In this document: piece after piece, positions 43,445 to 55,895 of the stretch
Position numbering within the stretch: position 1 is the first letter of the stretch
How the letters are laid out: every line of letters starts with the position of its first letter
Source: Lepus europaeus
Taxonomy: Eukaryota; Chordata; Mammalia; Lagomorpha; Leporidae
Assembly (NCBI RefSeq): GCF_033115175.1
Contig: NC_084847.1
Coordinates: 45,493,905 to 45,557,904 of the forward strand
Length of the DNA stretch: 64,000 bases
Direction of reading: 5' to 3'
Translations under genes and position numbers: made by a program
The notes under the pieces: model-generated
The model's input: only the letters and a program-made list of their open reading frames with translations
Told to the model about the DNA's origin: nothing
Database searches by the model: none

Positions 43445-44522
43445 TTTCCTTTTTTCTTTTTTTTTTAGTTTAGACTATTTTTATTCTTTTTTACAGAAAA
43501 CTTCTTTCAATAAATACGAATTTCGAAAGTACAACTTTTGGATTATAGCAATTCTTCTGCCCCATAACCACCCTCCCACCCACAAACCATCCCATCTCCT
43601 ACCCCCAATTCCATCCCATTCTTCATTAAGATTCATTTTTAATTATCTTTATATACAGAAGATCAACTCTATTTACTAAGTACAGATTTTAACAGTTTGC
43701 ACCCACACAGACACACAAAGTATAAAGTACTGTTTGAAGACTAGTTTTACAATCATTCTCATAATACAACACATTAAGGATAGAGGTCCTACATGGGAAG
43801 CAAGTGCAAAGTGACTCCTGTTGTTGATTTAACAATTGACATTCTTATTTATGACCTAAGTAATCACCCAAGGCTCTTGTCATGAGCTGCCAAGGCTATG
43901 GAAGCCTCTTGAGTTCACAAACTGCAACCTTGTTTGACAAGGCCATAATCAAAGTAGACAGGTTCTCTCCCCTCCTTCCGAGAAAAGTACCCCCCTCTTT
44001 GATGGCCCCTTCTTTCTATCAGGATCTCACTCACAGATGTCGTTCATTTAGGTCAATTTTTGCCACAGTGTCTTGGCTTTCCATGCCTGAAAAACTCTCA
44101 CGGGCTTTGTAGCCAGATCCCAATGTCTTTCAAGGGCTAATTCTGAGGCCAGAGTGCTGTTTATGGCCATTTGTCCTTCTATTAGTCTTCTGTGTATCCT
44201 GCTTCCCATGTTGGACTGTTTTCTCATTTTTAATTCTATCAATTATTATTAGCATACACTCTTCTTATTTATGTGATTCCTTTGACTCTTAATCCTATCT
44301 TTATGATCAGTTAGCATGTACTGAACTGCATACCTCCTCCCTCTCTTACTCCAACTCTTATTTTTAACAGGGATCAATTTTCAGTTGGATTTAAACACCT
44401 AAGAATAATTCTGTGTTAATTAAAGAGTTCAACCAAAGGTATTGAGTAGAAAAAGAAAATACTAAAAAGAATAAAATAGTAAGCTGTTCCTCGACAGTCA
44501 ATCCTAACGGTACGACTCGGGG
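43445..44522 (-). mobile_element. LINE-1 3' UTR, minus strand
   Basis: A T-rich left end (reversed A-tail) is followed by CCTCCCACCCACAAACCATC, AAGATTCATTTTTAATTATC, GGATAGAGGTCCTACATGG and GATTTAACAATTGACATTC. This is the layout I associate with a lagomorph L1 3' UTR in reverse. No ORF2 part is visible. Confidence 0.65.
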
Positions 44523-44524
44523 TT

Positions 44525-45515
44525 TGGGGGATTTTTTCTTTCCCTGGAAACCTTTTATTGAAGGTATACAAACATCCTGCATTTTATATATACATATTGA
44601 GGAACACAGTGATTCTTTCCATCCTACCCTCTCCCCACCCAAACTTCCACCCTTCTTTCTCTTCCCTCTCCTATTCCCATTCTTATTTTTTTCACTAAGA
44701 TCTATTTTCAATGAACTTCAAACACTTAAAATTAGTCCTGCACTAAGTAAAGAGTTGAACAGAGAGTATGGAAAACATCTGTCTCTCAGCAGATGAAACA
44801 AGCACAGTCATCACATTTCAAAGTTTCAATTTCACTTCTATACATTTTAGGTACTCTTTTAGGCACCAAAGATCAGGGAGACCAGATGGTATTTGTCTTT
44901 CTGAGACTGGCTTATTTCACAAAGCATCCAATTGCTTGCATATGGTTGCAAATGAAAGCATTGATTTCGTTTTTTTTTTTTAATGGTGTAATATTCCCCA
45001 GTGTACATATAATTTCTTTGTTCCTCAGTTAATGGACATTTGGGTAGGTTCCATATCTTGCTATTGTGAATTGAGCTGTGATCAACATGGGGGTACAGGT
45101 AACACTTTCATATGCTGATTTCATTTCCATTCGGTAAATTCCCAGCAGTGGGATGTCTGGTTCATTTACTAAGTCTATATATTCCGATTTCTGAGGAATC
45201 TCCATGCTATCTTCCACAGTGGCTGTACCAGTTTACATTCACAACAACAGTGGATTAGGGTACTTTATTTCCCCACATCCTCATCAGCTGTTGGCTTGTT
45301 GATTTCTGAATGAAAGCCATTCTAACTGGGGAGCAAGGTAAAACCTCATGATTTTGGTTTCCATTCCCCTGATGGCTAGTGGTCCTGAACACTTTTTCAT
45401 GTCTCTGTCGGTCATTTGGATTCTGTCTTTTGCAAACTGCTTATTCAAGTCCTTTGCCCATTTCTTAACCGGGCTGTTTGTTTCTTTGTTGCTGAGTATC
45501 TTAAAGACTCAAGTC
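44525..45515 (-). mobile_element. LINE-1 3' end with ORF2 remnant, minus strand
   Basis: A 3' UTR part (AAACCTTTTATTGAAGGTA, TCCTACCCTCTCCCCACCC) leads into reversed ORF2: GAGACTGGCTTATTTCACAA, TAATGGACATTTGGGTAGG, CCAGCAGTGGGATGTCTGG and AGTCCTTTGCCCATTTCTTA. It is 5'-truncated and carries stops. It sits immediately next to another L1 3' UTR in the same orientation. Confidence 0.85.
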
Positions 45516-45934
45516 TTTCCAAGAAATCATAACAAATACAGCAGAGAACATCAGGGACCATCCACACTACACATTAAGTCTTCATTTCCTAGGGGAGTTA
45601 GTAAAACAATAAAGAAATAAACACAAATAGAACAATCAGCTCATATACTCATCCCACTACTTGAGAACAGTTTGAATACATCAAGCAAATCCAGAAGTAA
45701 AGGATAAAATCATCCTCTCTAAATTTTAAGATTCAGGGACTGACAAAAACTGTTAGGAACATCTCCAGCTAGATGCAAAATGTTTAGAACAAGTAAAATT
45801 ATGATCGAAAATAGGTTTAAAAATAAATAATATTTGCTTCACCAGCAAACCCAGGCATAAATGTATGTTAATGATTCTGAAAATATTTTTTCACCAAAAT
45901 ATATTTGAAAGGAGAATGATTAAGAAAGGAGGAG
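45516..45934. other. No feature recognised
   Basis: AT-rich sequence between an L1 end and an old SINE. Nothing supportable was seen. Confidence 0.35.
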
Positions 45935-46225
45935 GTGGGCAGCAGCAGGAGGAGGCAGAGAGAGACTGTCTATCTGCTGGTGAATTACCACACTGCTTTC
46001 AAAAGCCAGGCCCGGGGCACACACAAGCCACAAACCAGAAATCCCCTCTGTACCACCCACTTGGTAGTTGACATCTAACTACTTGGGACATACACACTGC
46101 CTTCCCAGGCCTACTAGTAGGAACCTGGATCAGAATTACAGAATTGCTGGGACTTGATCCAGCCTTCCAACATGGGATACATGTGATGCAATCCATAGCT
46201 TAACTCACTGCACAATGCCTTTCTC
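45935..46225 (-). mobile_element. Very old C-repeat-like SINE, minus strand
   Basis: GGCAGAGAGAGACTGTCTAT, GGACATACACACTGCCTTCC, GGACTTGATCCAGCCTTCC and TTAACTCACTGCACAATGCC are in the reversed SINE order, strongly diverged. Confidence 0.55.
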
Positions 46226-46388
46226 TTCATCAGCAAATTTAAGACAAGCAGTCTCCCCTAGCTTTATTTAAGTCATGTGCACCAAGAAAGCTTAGATTTT
46301 TTTTGAGTACTTATTTCTCCTAATGCCAAAGAGAAACAGAATTATTTGGGGAGGTTACCATAGTGACACAACAAATAAGACGGACAAA

Positions 46389-46692
46389 TCCAGGGCTGGC
46401 ACTGAGGCATAGCAGGTTAAGTCTCAGCCTGTGGCACCAGCATCTTACGTGGGCACCAGTTCATGTCCTGGCTGCTCCCCTTCTGATCCAGCTCTCTACT
46501 AGTGGCATAGGAAAGCAGTGGAATTTGGCCTGAATGGCCGGTCCCCTGAACCCACGTGGGTGACCTGCAGAAGCTCCTGGCTTCAGATCAGCCCAGCTCT
46601 GGCCATGGTGGCCAAATGGGGAGAAAAACAGCAGATGGAAGATCTCTCTCTATGTAACTCTACTTCTTAAATAAATAAATAAATCTTTCCAA
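46389..46692 (+). mobile_element. C-repeat SINE, plus strand
   Basis: Head CAGGGCTGGCACTGAGGC, then GGCTGCTCCCCTTCTGATCC, GAACCCACGTGGGTGACC and GAAGATCTCTCTCTATGTA, with an AAATAAATAAATAAATC tail. Confidence 0.88.
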
Positions 46693-48732
46693 AAATGTAC
46701 AAATGCATACCGCACACAAGAGTTCTCACTCCACAATAATGAGCATGACATGGACAACAAAAATTGTAAAACACCTTATACAAACAACACATATTAGAAT
46801 ACAATTAACCTGCATTCAGCCTTTTGTTGGGGGCAGTGAGGAGCACCTCTGTAATTCTGCTCAGTCCGACCCCTATCTGGAGGAAGTTTCCCTCACAGGG
46901 CTAGCATGAGTGTGAAAACTCAGTTTTGGAGAAACCTGAGCATAAGAGGTTCTTGAATAGAATTACATAGAGTACGTAAGAATGGAGGGGAGTGCAGATG
47001 ATGAATTACATGACACCTCCAAAGATATGAAATAGATATAAGCGGAGGCATTTGGGGAATCTGGGGAGTCAACCACTACATGGAATGCCTGTGCGTCTCT
47101 TTATCTCTCACTCTGTCTGCCCTACAAATAATACACAATTATAAAAATAAATATAAATGAAAGGTGTTATTCATTACAAAAGCTTTTTAAATCTACACGT
47201 AGGTTTTGCTAACAGGCATATTTCTTGAACTTTTTGAAAGCCGTTCATATATTTGAAAATGTATGCTAAATTTTATTTCATAAATACAGTACAAAAATAG
47301 TAACAAAAATTTAACTTAGTGTACAATTCTTATAAGGCTGGACACTTATAATTTTTTTTCACTTAGTAATAAGTTAATCAAACAAGGTGTATATTATTAG
47401 CCAAATTTTGAAAATGAGAAAACAACAGCGTAAACACCTGGGAGTTTCAAACTTCTCATCCAAGCAAACAACCAGTAAGTGGCAATTTCACACTCCGATG
47501 ACCTTAATTCAGGGTCAATCCCACAATCTCTCTTATATGCTGTCGTCTCCAATGTCAAACTGACCCCACGGAGCGCTAGAGAAGCCAAGTCGCCCTTTCC
47601 CTGCAGATACCCTGGTGACCTCCATCTGGCGGAGAGCTTCCTGCTGTCTTTCAGACCTACCTGTCAAGAGCAGCTGCTTCTTTCCAGGGCTAGTGGGGAA
47701 GCTCTGGTTAATGGAGGAAGGGCTGAGGCTGACTTTCCCAGTACCACCATTCGACTGGAGCTCCAGAACTCCAGTCACAATTGTTCACCTAAATACTCTG
47801 CTCCAGCTGTCCACAACGCTGAGCTCCACAGCCAGGTGGCTCCACTCATTGCCCAAGACTTGGTGACAGGCATCCAGGCTGAAAGCTGGAAGAAGCAGCA
47901 TCAAGTCACATATCTCCAAGCATTTACAGAATACTGCCTGCAATATGCCTTTCTACTAAGGACCCCAAGATAATCTCACACAGGCCCACACATCTGTGAG
48001 AGAGGTGTCACTATTCCAGCGTGGTATCTGAGGCACACTGGGGCGGCACACAACTAATCTAGAATTTCTGTGGGGGTTAGATTAACCCCCTGCCTCAAGA
48101 GCAGGAGTGGGGAATGCTTTCTGGGAAAAGGGCCATTGTGATATGAATGACACAATCTGAGGGTCACACAAAATTATCAACTTAAAAAGTGGGCTCCTAT
48201 ACTAAAATGAATTTCAATTCATGCTGATGGCTAGCTTGACAGACCTCGACGAAATGATTCTGTGGGCACCAGGTGGCCCACAGTCTGATGTCCCCCTCAC
48301 CTGCTATAGATGCTCTATAGGTGCAAGCGCAGGTTCAGGATTTCAGCAAGACTCTCTTCCTACAGGTCAGTCCCTGTAACCAGGACAAGGAAAGGAGAGG
48401 AAAACAGAAAATGATGGTTAGTAGTTAAGCCAAGGGTCTAGGTTTATTCTGAGGCCTCTCTGCGAGATCACATCCTTCCATCAAACCTTGTGTCTTCTCA
48501 AACAGGTACTCGGGACACACACAGGAACTGTGTTCAAAGAGTAAAGGGCCTTTTCACACACAGAGAGGCCCCTGCTAAGGAAATCTCATGAATCTCTTCC
48601 AACACAGTTGTCTGGTACATGAAAGAGAGTTGCACATTTTAGACAAATAAATCAAGGGTTTAGTCAAGGGCTACCAAACATCTGGAAAGCTACAGTCACC
48701 TACAAGATGTTATTTTGAGGATTGGGGGTGGG
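46693..48732. other. No gene recognised; possible old MIR pieces
   Basis: 47395-47485 (GAAAATGAGAAAACAACAGC ... CCAGTAAGTGGCAA) and about 47950-48060 resemble diverged MIR cores. A 164-codon frame at 47479-47973 has no recognisable motif and overlaps the MIR-like part, so it is not called. Confidence 0.4.
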
Positions 48733-49068
48733 GGGCCGGCACTGTGTCGCAGCAGATTATTGCCCTGGCCTGAAGCGCCGGCATCCCATATGGGCGCCAG
48801 TTCTAGTCCCAGCTACTCCACTTCCAATCCAGCTCTTGGCTATGGCCTAGGAAAGCAGTAGAATATGGCCCAAGTTCTTGGACCCCTGCACCCGTGTGGG
48901 AGACCTGGAGGAGACTCCTGGCTCCTGGCTTTTGATCGGCGCAGTTTTGGCCGTTGTGGCCAATTGGGGAGTGAACCAGTGGATGGAAGACCTCTCTCTC
49001 TCTTTCTCTGCCTATGCCTATCCTCTCTTATGTGTAACTCTGTCGAGTAAAAAATAAAAAAAAAATTT
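48733..49068 (+). mobile_element. C-repeat SINE, plus strand
   Basis: GGGGCCGGCACTGTGTCGCA, CATATGGGCGCCAGTTCTAG, GGGGAGTGAACCAGTGGATG, a CTCTCTCTCTTTCTCTG run and an A-rich tail give a nearly complete copy. Confidence 0.92.
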
Positions 49069-49119
49069 TAAAAAAAGAGGATGATAGGGAACTTATGTGA
49101 TCTTTCTTCTAATAAGAAC

Positions 49120-49144
49120 TTTTTAAAATTTATTTGAAATGCAG

Positions 49145-49188
<44 letters not shown>

Positions 49189-49460
49189 AGAGGGGGAGGG
49201 AAAGATAGATATTCAATGCACTCCCCAAATGGCTGCAATACCCAGGACAGGGCCAGGCCCCACTCAGGAGCCAGAAGCATCCTCTGGATCTCCCATGGGT
49301 TTGCAGCGGAACAAGCACTTGGGCCATCTTCCACTGCTTTCACAGGCCATCAGAAGGGAGCTGTATCAGAAACAGTACAGCAGCGACTCAAACAAGCGCC
49401 CATATAGGATGCAGGCTCTGCAGACAGCAGCTTAGCTCACTGTGCTACAGTGGCAGACCC
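49120..49460 (-). mobile_element. C-repeat SINE, minus strand, with expanded (AG)n
   Basis: The reversed CT-run of the SINE has expanded to a pure (GA)n tract at 49148-49184. It is followed by CTCCCCAAATGGCTGC, GGGCCATCTTCCACTGC and the reversed head TAGCTCACTGTGCTACAGTG. Confidence 0.85.
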
Positions 49461-50734
49461 CCCTTTCTACTGCTACACCACTGAACATTTTAGCAAAGGA
49501 CAAATCCCTTTGTCTTTCTTTACAGAGAAGGCTCCATGTAAAGCGACATGATCTTCAAACTCATGAAGGTCCTGAACCCACAGATAATGCCTGATATTTG
49601 ATATTTTGGAAAGCCAACTTAAGTCAGCTTTAAATCCATGACTCTGCAGGTTCTTTACATGAGAAAGCACCAACTCCAAGGATAAAAAGGATTAGGAAAA
49701 ATATTAAGGACTCTATTGACAGGCTACTGTATCTACATTATTTTAGTTTGCACAAAGTCTGTTTCCAAAAATAACAATTGTCTTTCTTTTGGAATTGGGC
49801 TGCAGCCCACCAGCGGCCTCCAGTTACTAAACTTGTGCACTTGATATGACTGACTTTTGTGCAGTGTACATAGGTGCAGGGTAGGAGACCGGATTCCCTT
49901 TGTAAAATCTCTTGCCTGCTGAAAAAAGAGTGTACCCGTGGATGTCTGTGCCTGGATTCTGAGAGTTACAAAGAGTACGGGGAGCAGAGAAGACACAAAT
50001 ATAACACCACTGAGGCAGCTTTTCCCCTGCCCTTGAAGAGCAATGAAGCCCTAGGCAGGGAGAGTTGAAGGATGCACTTAGAAAGGAACACACATGCATG
50101 CATCTCCATCATTCTATCCCCACTCTGTGAGCCAAGCACGAGAAGGAGAATGAGTGAGAAGCCTGCCCAGGTAGGAAAGTAATAGACTCAGAATGTGATT
50201 CATTTCTGAGGTGGACGCCATTTATACCTTACCTGTGTGTTTGCAGTAAATCTAGGGTGCAGAGGAGCCTGAGGTTAAGTCCACACATATACTCTCCTTC
50301 TGAGGTCTCGTCACGTCTCACTGGTCACTGCTGTCCAGCTAGCCAGGCTCCATTTGATACACTGCCAGTCTATGGTACCTCTGGAGGACACACAATGTGC
50401 CAGGCTGGTGTAGTGGGAAGACTTGCTTCCAAATGGCTGCTTGGCAATATAGCTGTGAGGGCACGATGGACAGTGCTGTCACCTGGACAGAAACAGATGA
50501 GAATCAGGGCAGGATCAGCAAGATGTGTGTAATTCCTAAGAACTGAGACTGGGGATGGGTGGGATGTCAGAGATCCCGCTCCACTGCAGGATTCTCCTTA
50601 AATGAAGACTCATAACCTAGACCCTATAACTGTCACAGTTTATATTTCCTCACATGAGTAACCTAGCAGCAACAGAGTTACCAAGTACACAAAGGAAAAA
50701 TGCAGTGACCTATTCCTTCTCCTACTGTAATTGT
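49461..50734. other. No feature recognised
   Basis: Single-copy-looking sequence with short frames only. No transposon or gene can be supported. Confidence 0.35.
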
Positions 50735-51305
50735 TCATGCCAGAGTCCATGTACACTCTAGAAGGACTGCCAAGACAGCCAGGACTGCACCAAGATGAAG
50801 ATAGGAGACAGGAGCTTATGGGTCCCATATGGGTGCAAAGTGACAAGCACTTGGGCTGTCCTCTTCTGCTTTGGTGAATTAGCATCAAGCAGGATCAGAA
50901 ATGGACTAGGGACTAGAAATGTGGCATTATGAGTAAGGCCGCCTCCTGCAGGGCCGGCATTCCATATAGGTGCTGGGTCAAGTCCCAGCTGGACGACTTC
51001 TGATTCAGCTCTCTGCTATGGCCTGGGAAAGCAGTGGAAGATGACCCAAGTCCTTGGGCTCCTAAACCTGCCTGGAAAGACCCTGAGGAAGCTCCTGGAT
51101 CCTGGTTTCGTATCAGTGCATCTCCAGCAGCTGTGGCCTTCCAGGGAGTGAGCCAGTGGATGGAATGCAAGACTTCTCACTCACTCTCTCTGCCTCTGCC
51201 TCTCTGTAACACTGCCTTTCAAATAAATGAATACATCTAGAAAAAAAAAAGAAGTGGAGTAAATGGGACTTGAACCGCACCCATATGTGATGCCAAACAC
51301 TGGAC
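50735..51305 (-). mobile_element. Old minus-strand SINE split by a younger SINE
   Basis: The reversed SINE core (GGGTCCCATATGGGTGCAAA, AAGCACTTGGGCTGTCC) runs to AGGATCAGAAATGGA near 50905. It resumes after the inserted element at about 51251 with GAAGTGGAGTAAATGGGACT and TGAACCGCACCCATATG. The broken word AGAAATGGA / AGAAGTGGA on the two sides looks like the target-site duplication. Confidence 0.7.
50912..51250 (+). mobile_element. C-repeat SINE, plus strand, nested in an older SINE
   Basis: GCATTATGAGTAAGGCCGCC, GGCATTCCATATAGGTGC, GCCTGGGAAAGCAGTGGAAG, GGAGTGAGCCAGTGGATGG and a CAAATAAATGAATAC plus A-run tail. It lies inside the minus-strand SINE at 50735-51305. Confidence 0.85.
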
Positions 51306-51678
51306 CCCCTGTTTTTTAGTTCCTGAACATCTTATTTGGTAAAGAACTTAGCCTTTTTACTGTAATGCAAATTTAAAAACTATCTAAAAATGGATGAAAG
51401 TAAGGAAGCACGAAAGGGAGGGACAAAGGTCAAAAGAAAGGAAGAGGTACATTGGGAGAGACAGTGTTGGAAGGAGAGCAGAAAGAAGGGAATGTCACTT
51501 TATTTTTAGTATTGTTCTATAAAATATATAGAAGAATTTTTTAACCTAAAAAATAAATACATTCACTGGGGACAATATCAATCTTTAAAGGAAATTTATA
51601 TAAAATAGGTAACCACTCATATTATAGAAAATTTAATCTATAAAATGTGTATTTTCATAAAATTCTAAACTTGGAAAA
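51306..51678. other. No feature recognised
   Basis: AT-rich sequence with a purine-rich patch near 51410-51490. No gene is supportable. Confidence 0.35.
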
Positions 51679-51689
51679 TCCCATGGCTT

Positions 51690-52038
51690 TTTTTTTAATT
51701 TTTGACAGGCAGAGTAGACAGTGAGAGAGAGAGAGAAAGGTCTTCCCTTGCCGTTGGTTCACCCTCCAATGTCCACCGCGGCCAGCGCGCTGCGGCCAGG
51801 GCGCTGCGGCTGGTACACCGTTCTGATCCAAAGGCAGGAACCAGGTGCTTATCCTGATCTCCCATGGGGTGCAGGGCCCAACACTTGGGCCAATCTCCAC
51901 TGCACTCCCGGGCCATAGCAGAGAGCTGGCCTGGAAGAGGGGCAATCGGGACAAAATCTGGCGCCACGACTGGGACTAGAACCCAGTGTGCCGGCGCCGC
52001 TAGGCGGAGGATTAGCCTGTTGAGCCACGGCGTCCGCG
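51690..52038 (-). mobile_element. C-repeat SINE, minus strand, full length
   Basis: It runs from a T-run with TTGACAGGCAGAGTAGACAG to GAGCCACGGCGTCCGC. Flanking GGAAAATCCCATGGCTTTT and GGAAAATCACATGACTTTT look like an imperfect target-site duplication. A small tandem GCGCTGCGGC duplication occurs near 51787-51810. Confidence 0.92.
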
Positions 52039-52436
52039 GAAAATCACATGACTTTTATAAAAATGTAAGCTTGAAAATCTTTCTGTAGAAATAACGTACA
52101 AAGTAAGAGTATAAAAGCTATATAATTCTGAATAAGTGTTACTCAAAAATAACACTGCATTGTGAAAAATAACATCCTATAAAATAAAACATAAAGAAGA
52201 ATTTGCATTCCTAATAAATGTAACAGTGTGAAACAAAAACACATAGTCTAATGGCTCATAAAAGCAAATGGAAATATCAGAGATGGACGGTATCAAATGA
52301 GGAATAGGAAGTACTACAAAGTATACATTCCAACGTAAGGGGAAGATATTTCAAGAACTCACACCTGGTTAAGACCTGCAGGAGTCAAGTCATCCCCAGC
52401 CTCCAAACAACAATCAGAACAGAAACTCCGTGAAAA
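52039..52436. other. No feature recognised
   Basis: AT-rich sequence left of duplication copy B. Nothing recognised. Confidence 0.35.
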
Positions 52437-53603
52437 CAGAAGCTTTCACAGAGCTGCCTAGAAGGATATGGAAAACATGCACCACGACAAAGCTGTGCAC
52501 AGTTCATCAAAATGTCTTAAAAGACAACAAACTCACAAGTCCTTCTTTCCACAGACTTTTCAAAGTACGTCACGTTGCTCCATGCATCACATTAAATAAC
52601 AAGAACAAATGCTGGCACATAACAGAAACATCTTTGAAAGACAAGAAATACACCTTTACCAAGAGAGAGTCCTCTGCCCCAATTCAGACTTCTATAAGCT
52701 GACCTCAAGCCTCAAATTGCATTCCAGGCTAGATCAGGTTCTTGTCTTCCTAAGCACAACACCTATCCAGTTTTCTCCCAGATAAGCCTCTCTCCATCCC
52801 TGGTATGCCTGACACCTTTCTCGAAGTTTCCTGAATAACCATGCACGCGTACCACAGTCCCTAAGAAAGACCACACTACACTCCTCACCATTTTCTTACC
52901 CTCATTTTCCTAAGGTTTATGCCCAGGCACTTTCCCAGGTCTAACACTCAGAGACTCCACCAGTTCTACTAGTAGACCTACCAGCTCCTCCCTATTACAA
53001 CTCTAGTGAGGTCACCTGACCTCCTCCATACACTCCTTCCATTTCCCTATCTATATCACAGGATGGCAATATACAGAAATTACCTGATTTCAGCTCCCAA
53101 CTCCTTGCATGCCCCAGGTTCTTCCATGGCATCTAACCCTCCACTCCCACTACAAAAAATACCTCCATCCCATCATTCTTAGCCCCAAAATCTAAAACCC
53201 AAACTTTTATTAACATGTCTCTCCAAACCAGACTTCTTAGGTTTTGTACTCTGACTCAACAGCACACACTTTTCCTCCAGGTTTCCCTCCCATTTCCTGG
53301 ATACCCAAGGCTTCCCCTCTTACCATGTTCTTTGGCCCCTAATTCTCTGCAGAGCCCTGGGGAACTCATTCCCTAACATCCTATCCACCCCTCTCTCCTT
53401 GGTCTCCACTCTACTGAAGCCCACCAGGCCCCTACATTTCACCCCATGCCTGTAGGGCTACCCTACATGACCCTCCCTGTCACAGGATGGAAGTCCACAT
53501 CACTGTGTGACTGCGTCGCCCATCCCCAGTGAACGGGCAGTCCCTTCCCTTCCCCTTGGACACCCAGGCCACGGCCACCACTGAGGGGGCCACATCTGCT
53601 CAC

Positions 53604-53731
53604 CAGTTGCTCCTCTCCGGAAGAAGGCCCAGCTGGGGTTGGGCAGGAAGCCGTGCAGTCTCTGGAAATTGAAGACTGCTTGGAAGATGAGCTTCAGCGT
53701 CCACTCTGGGTTAGTTTCACATCCTTTTCCT
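53604..53731 (-). pseudogene. Exon-like block, copy B (one-base deletion)
   Basis: This is the counterpart of 23526-23654. The minus-strand acceptor (CCATCCCAG) and donor (AACTG then GTGAGC) are both retained. The block is 128 bp rather than 129 because one base is missing near the 3' end. The deletion shifts the frame before the conserved Glu-Arg-Ser-Asn end seen in the other copies, so as coding sequence this copy looks broken. Confidence 0.4.
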
Positions 53732-54369
53732 CTGGGATGGAGGAGGGGAGGCAGACATCCACTTCTGGCTTCCTCATGGCTGAGCTGCTGCCCACCCTCA
53801 CTGCCGCCAAACCTGCAGATTTGGGGGGAGAATGCTGCTAGAAAAGCCCAGGATTGAGGGTCCTTTGAGGCAGGCCCTGGGCATCTCTCTGTCCATAAGC
53901 TTAAACGCAGCTAAACCCTCCCGCATTGTCCAAGCCTACCTTATCGCTCCTGCCAATGCCACCGCCAATCGACAATGATGTTGCTGCCGTGGACATCGCC
54001 TATTTCTCCCCGAGGTCTACTGTGCAAGCGCCACCCAACTAACACCCACCCCTTCCTCCCAGGAAACACAGCATCAATGGAAGGGTCCGCATTGCATTGA
54101 TGAACCAGGGTCAGCGACCTTAGCCCCAAACTGGCATGTGGCCCGGTGCTCATCACGATCAGGAGCACTCCAGGGACATTGTCGATCCCTATCCAGCCGA
54201 TCAGAAGCTCAGTGTGGAGCTCTCTGGATGTGCGAGCTTACACCCAGCCACTCCCAAATGACGCAGCACTCTGTCAAACTGCCTGCGGTCAGGGTACTGA
54301 GCAGCGGACACCCACCCAACATCCTTGGCCTGGTCGGTGCCCGAGGCTGCTGCCCGGAGTCAGAGAGCA

Positions 54370-54690
54370 GGTCTGGTGCTGTGTTACAGCGCATTAAAGC
54401 CACGGCATGCAGTGCTGTCATTCCATGTGGGTGCCAGTGTGTGTGCTGTCAACTTCACTTCCAATGCAGCTCCCTCCTAACGTGCTGGGAAAGCGGTGGA
54501 GGATGTCCCAATTCCTTGGGCCCCTGAAGCCACATGGGAGACCCAGAAGAAGGTCCTGGATCCTGACTTCACATTGGCTCAGTTTGGCCATCGCGGTCAT
54601 TTGGGGGGTGTACTCTCTCACTGTCACTCACCTGGTCTCGCTCTTTCTATCTCTATAATTCTTACAAATAAATGAAATAAAACTTTTTTT
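54370..54690 (+). mobile_element. C-repeat SINE, plus strand, shared with copy A
   Basis: This is the counterpart of 24185-24530, with the same GTCTGGTGCTGTGTTACAG head, the GGAAAGCGGTGGAGGATGTC core and an AAATGAAATAAAAC tail. It has lost part of the CT-rich region relative to copy A. Confidence 0.88.
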
Positions 54691-54707
54691 AAAAAACCAC
54701 ATTATCA

Positions 54708-55082
54708 GCCAGCGTCGTGGCTTAACAGGCTAATCCTCTGCCTTGCGGCGCCAGCACACCGGGTTCTAGTCCCGGTCGGCGTACCGGATTCTGTCCCAGT
54801 TGGGGCACCGGATTCTATCCCGGTTGCCCCTCTTCCAGGCCAGCTCTCTGCTGTGGCCTGGGAAGGCAGTGGAGGATGGTCCAAGTGCTTGGGCCCTGCA
54901 CCCGCATGGGAGACCAGGAGAAGCACCTGGCTCCTGGCTTCGGATCAGCGAGATGCGCCAGCATCAGCGGCCAGTGGAGGGTGAACCAGCGGCAAAAAGG
55001 AAGACCTTTCTCTCTGTCTCTCTCTCTCACTATCCACTCTGCCTGTTCAAAACAAAAACAAAAACAAACAAACAAAAAAACC
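54708..55082 (+). mobile_element. Young C-repeat SINE, plus strand, with target-site duplication
   Basis: An exact 11-base direct repeat, CCACATTATCA, flanks it (54697-54707 and 55083-55093). The matching junctions in copy A (about 24888) and near 63134 are uninterrupted. An internal ~27-base duplication repeats the ACCGGATTCTGTCCCAGTTG block at about 54782-54827. Confidence 0.93.
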
Positions 55083-55895
55083 CCACATTATCATCTCATT
55101 AGATACAGAGAAATAACCTGAAAAGATTCAATCCCATTCATGATAAAAAAAAAAAAAAAAAAAAAAAAAAACCTCAACAAAGTGGGTATAGAAGGAATAG
55201 GCATCAAACTCATAAAGGCTAGGTATGACAACTGTACAGCAAATGGCAGGCTCGATGGGCAAAAAGTGAAAGCATTTTTGTCCAACATGTAACACAAGGA
55301 TGTCCCCTTTTACCACTCTTACTGAAAGCAGTACTGTAAATTTTCACAAGAGAAAGAAAGGTGAAGAAAGAAATAGCACCTAGATTATAAAGAGAAACTG
55401 CAATTCTAACTGCTTACAGGTGACATGATATGGTACCAGAAAAGAACTACAAAAATCCACCAAAAACACTGCGAGAACTGGTGAACCAATTCAGTGAAGT
55501 CATAGGTTACAAATAAACATACTGTGTAAGCAGCAGCGTTTACACATTAATGATGAACACTGACTGTAATCAATAAAATTCCCAAGGACAATAAGCACAG
55601 AAATATAATGTTTAAACTAAATTTAACCAAAGAATCCAGAGAGCTCCATACTGAAAATCACCATACAATGATAAAAGAAATCAACAAGGACACAACAAAT
55701 GGAAGGATATCCCTTTTGGTGAATTTGAAGAATCAGCATAATTATAATCTCTATCTTACCTAACGCTACCTAAAGATTCAATTAAATTTTTATCAAAATA
55801 GCAATGACATTCTTTACAGAATTACATTAAACAAACCAAAAATTCATACAAAATCACACAAGATCCAGAAGGTGTTCCTGAGCAAAAAACGAAAC

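Noticed and set aside
47479..47973. 164-codon frame as a possible gene
   Set aside because: No recognised motif, start overlapping a MIR-like old repeat, and no splice or promoter signals seen.
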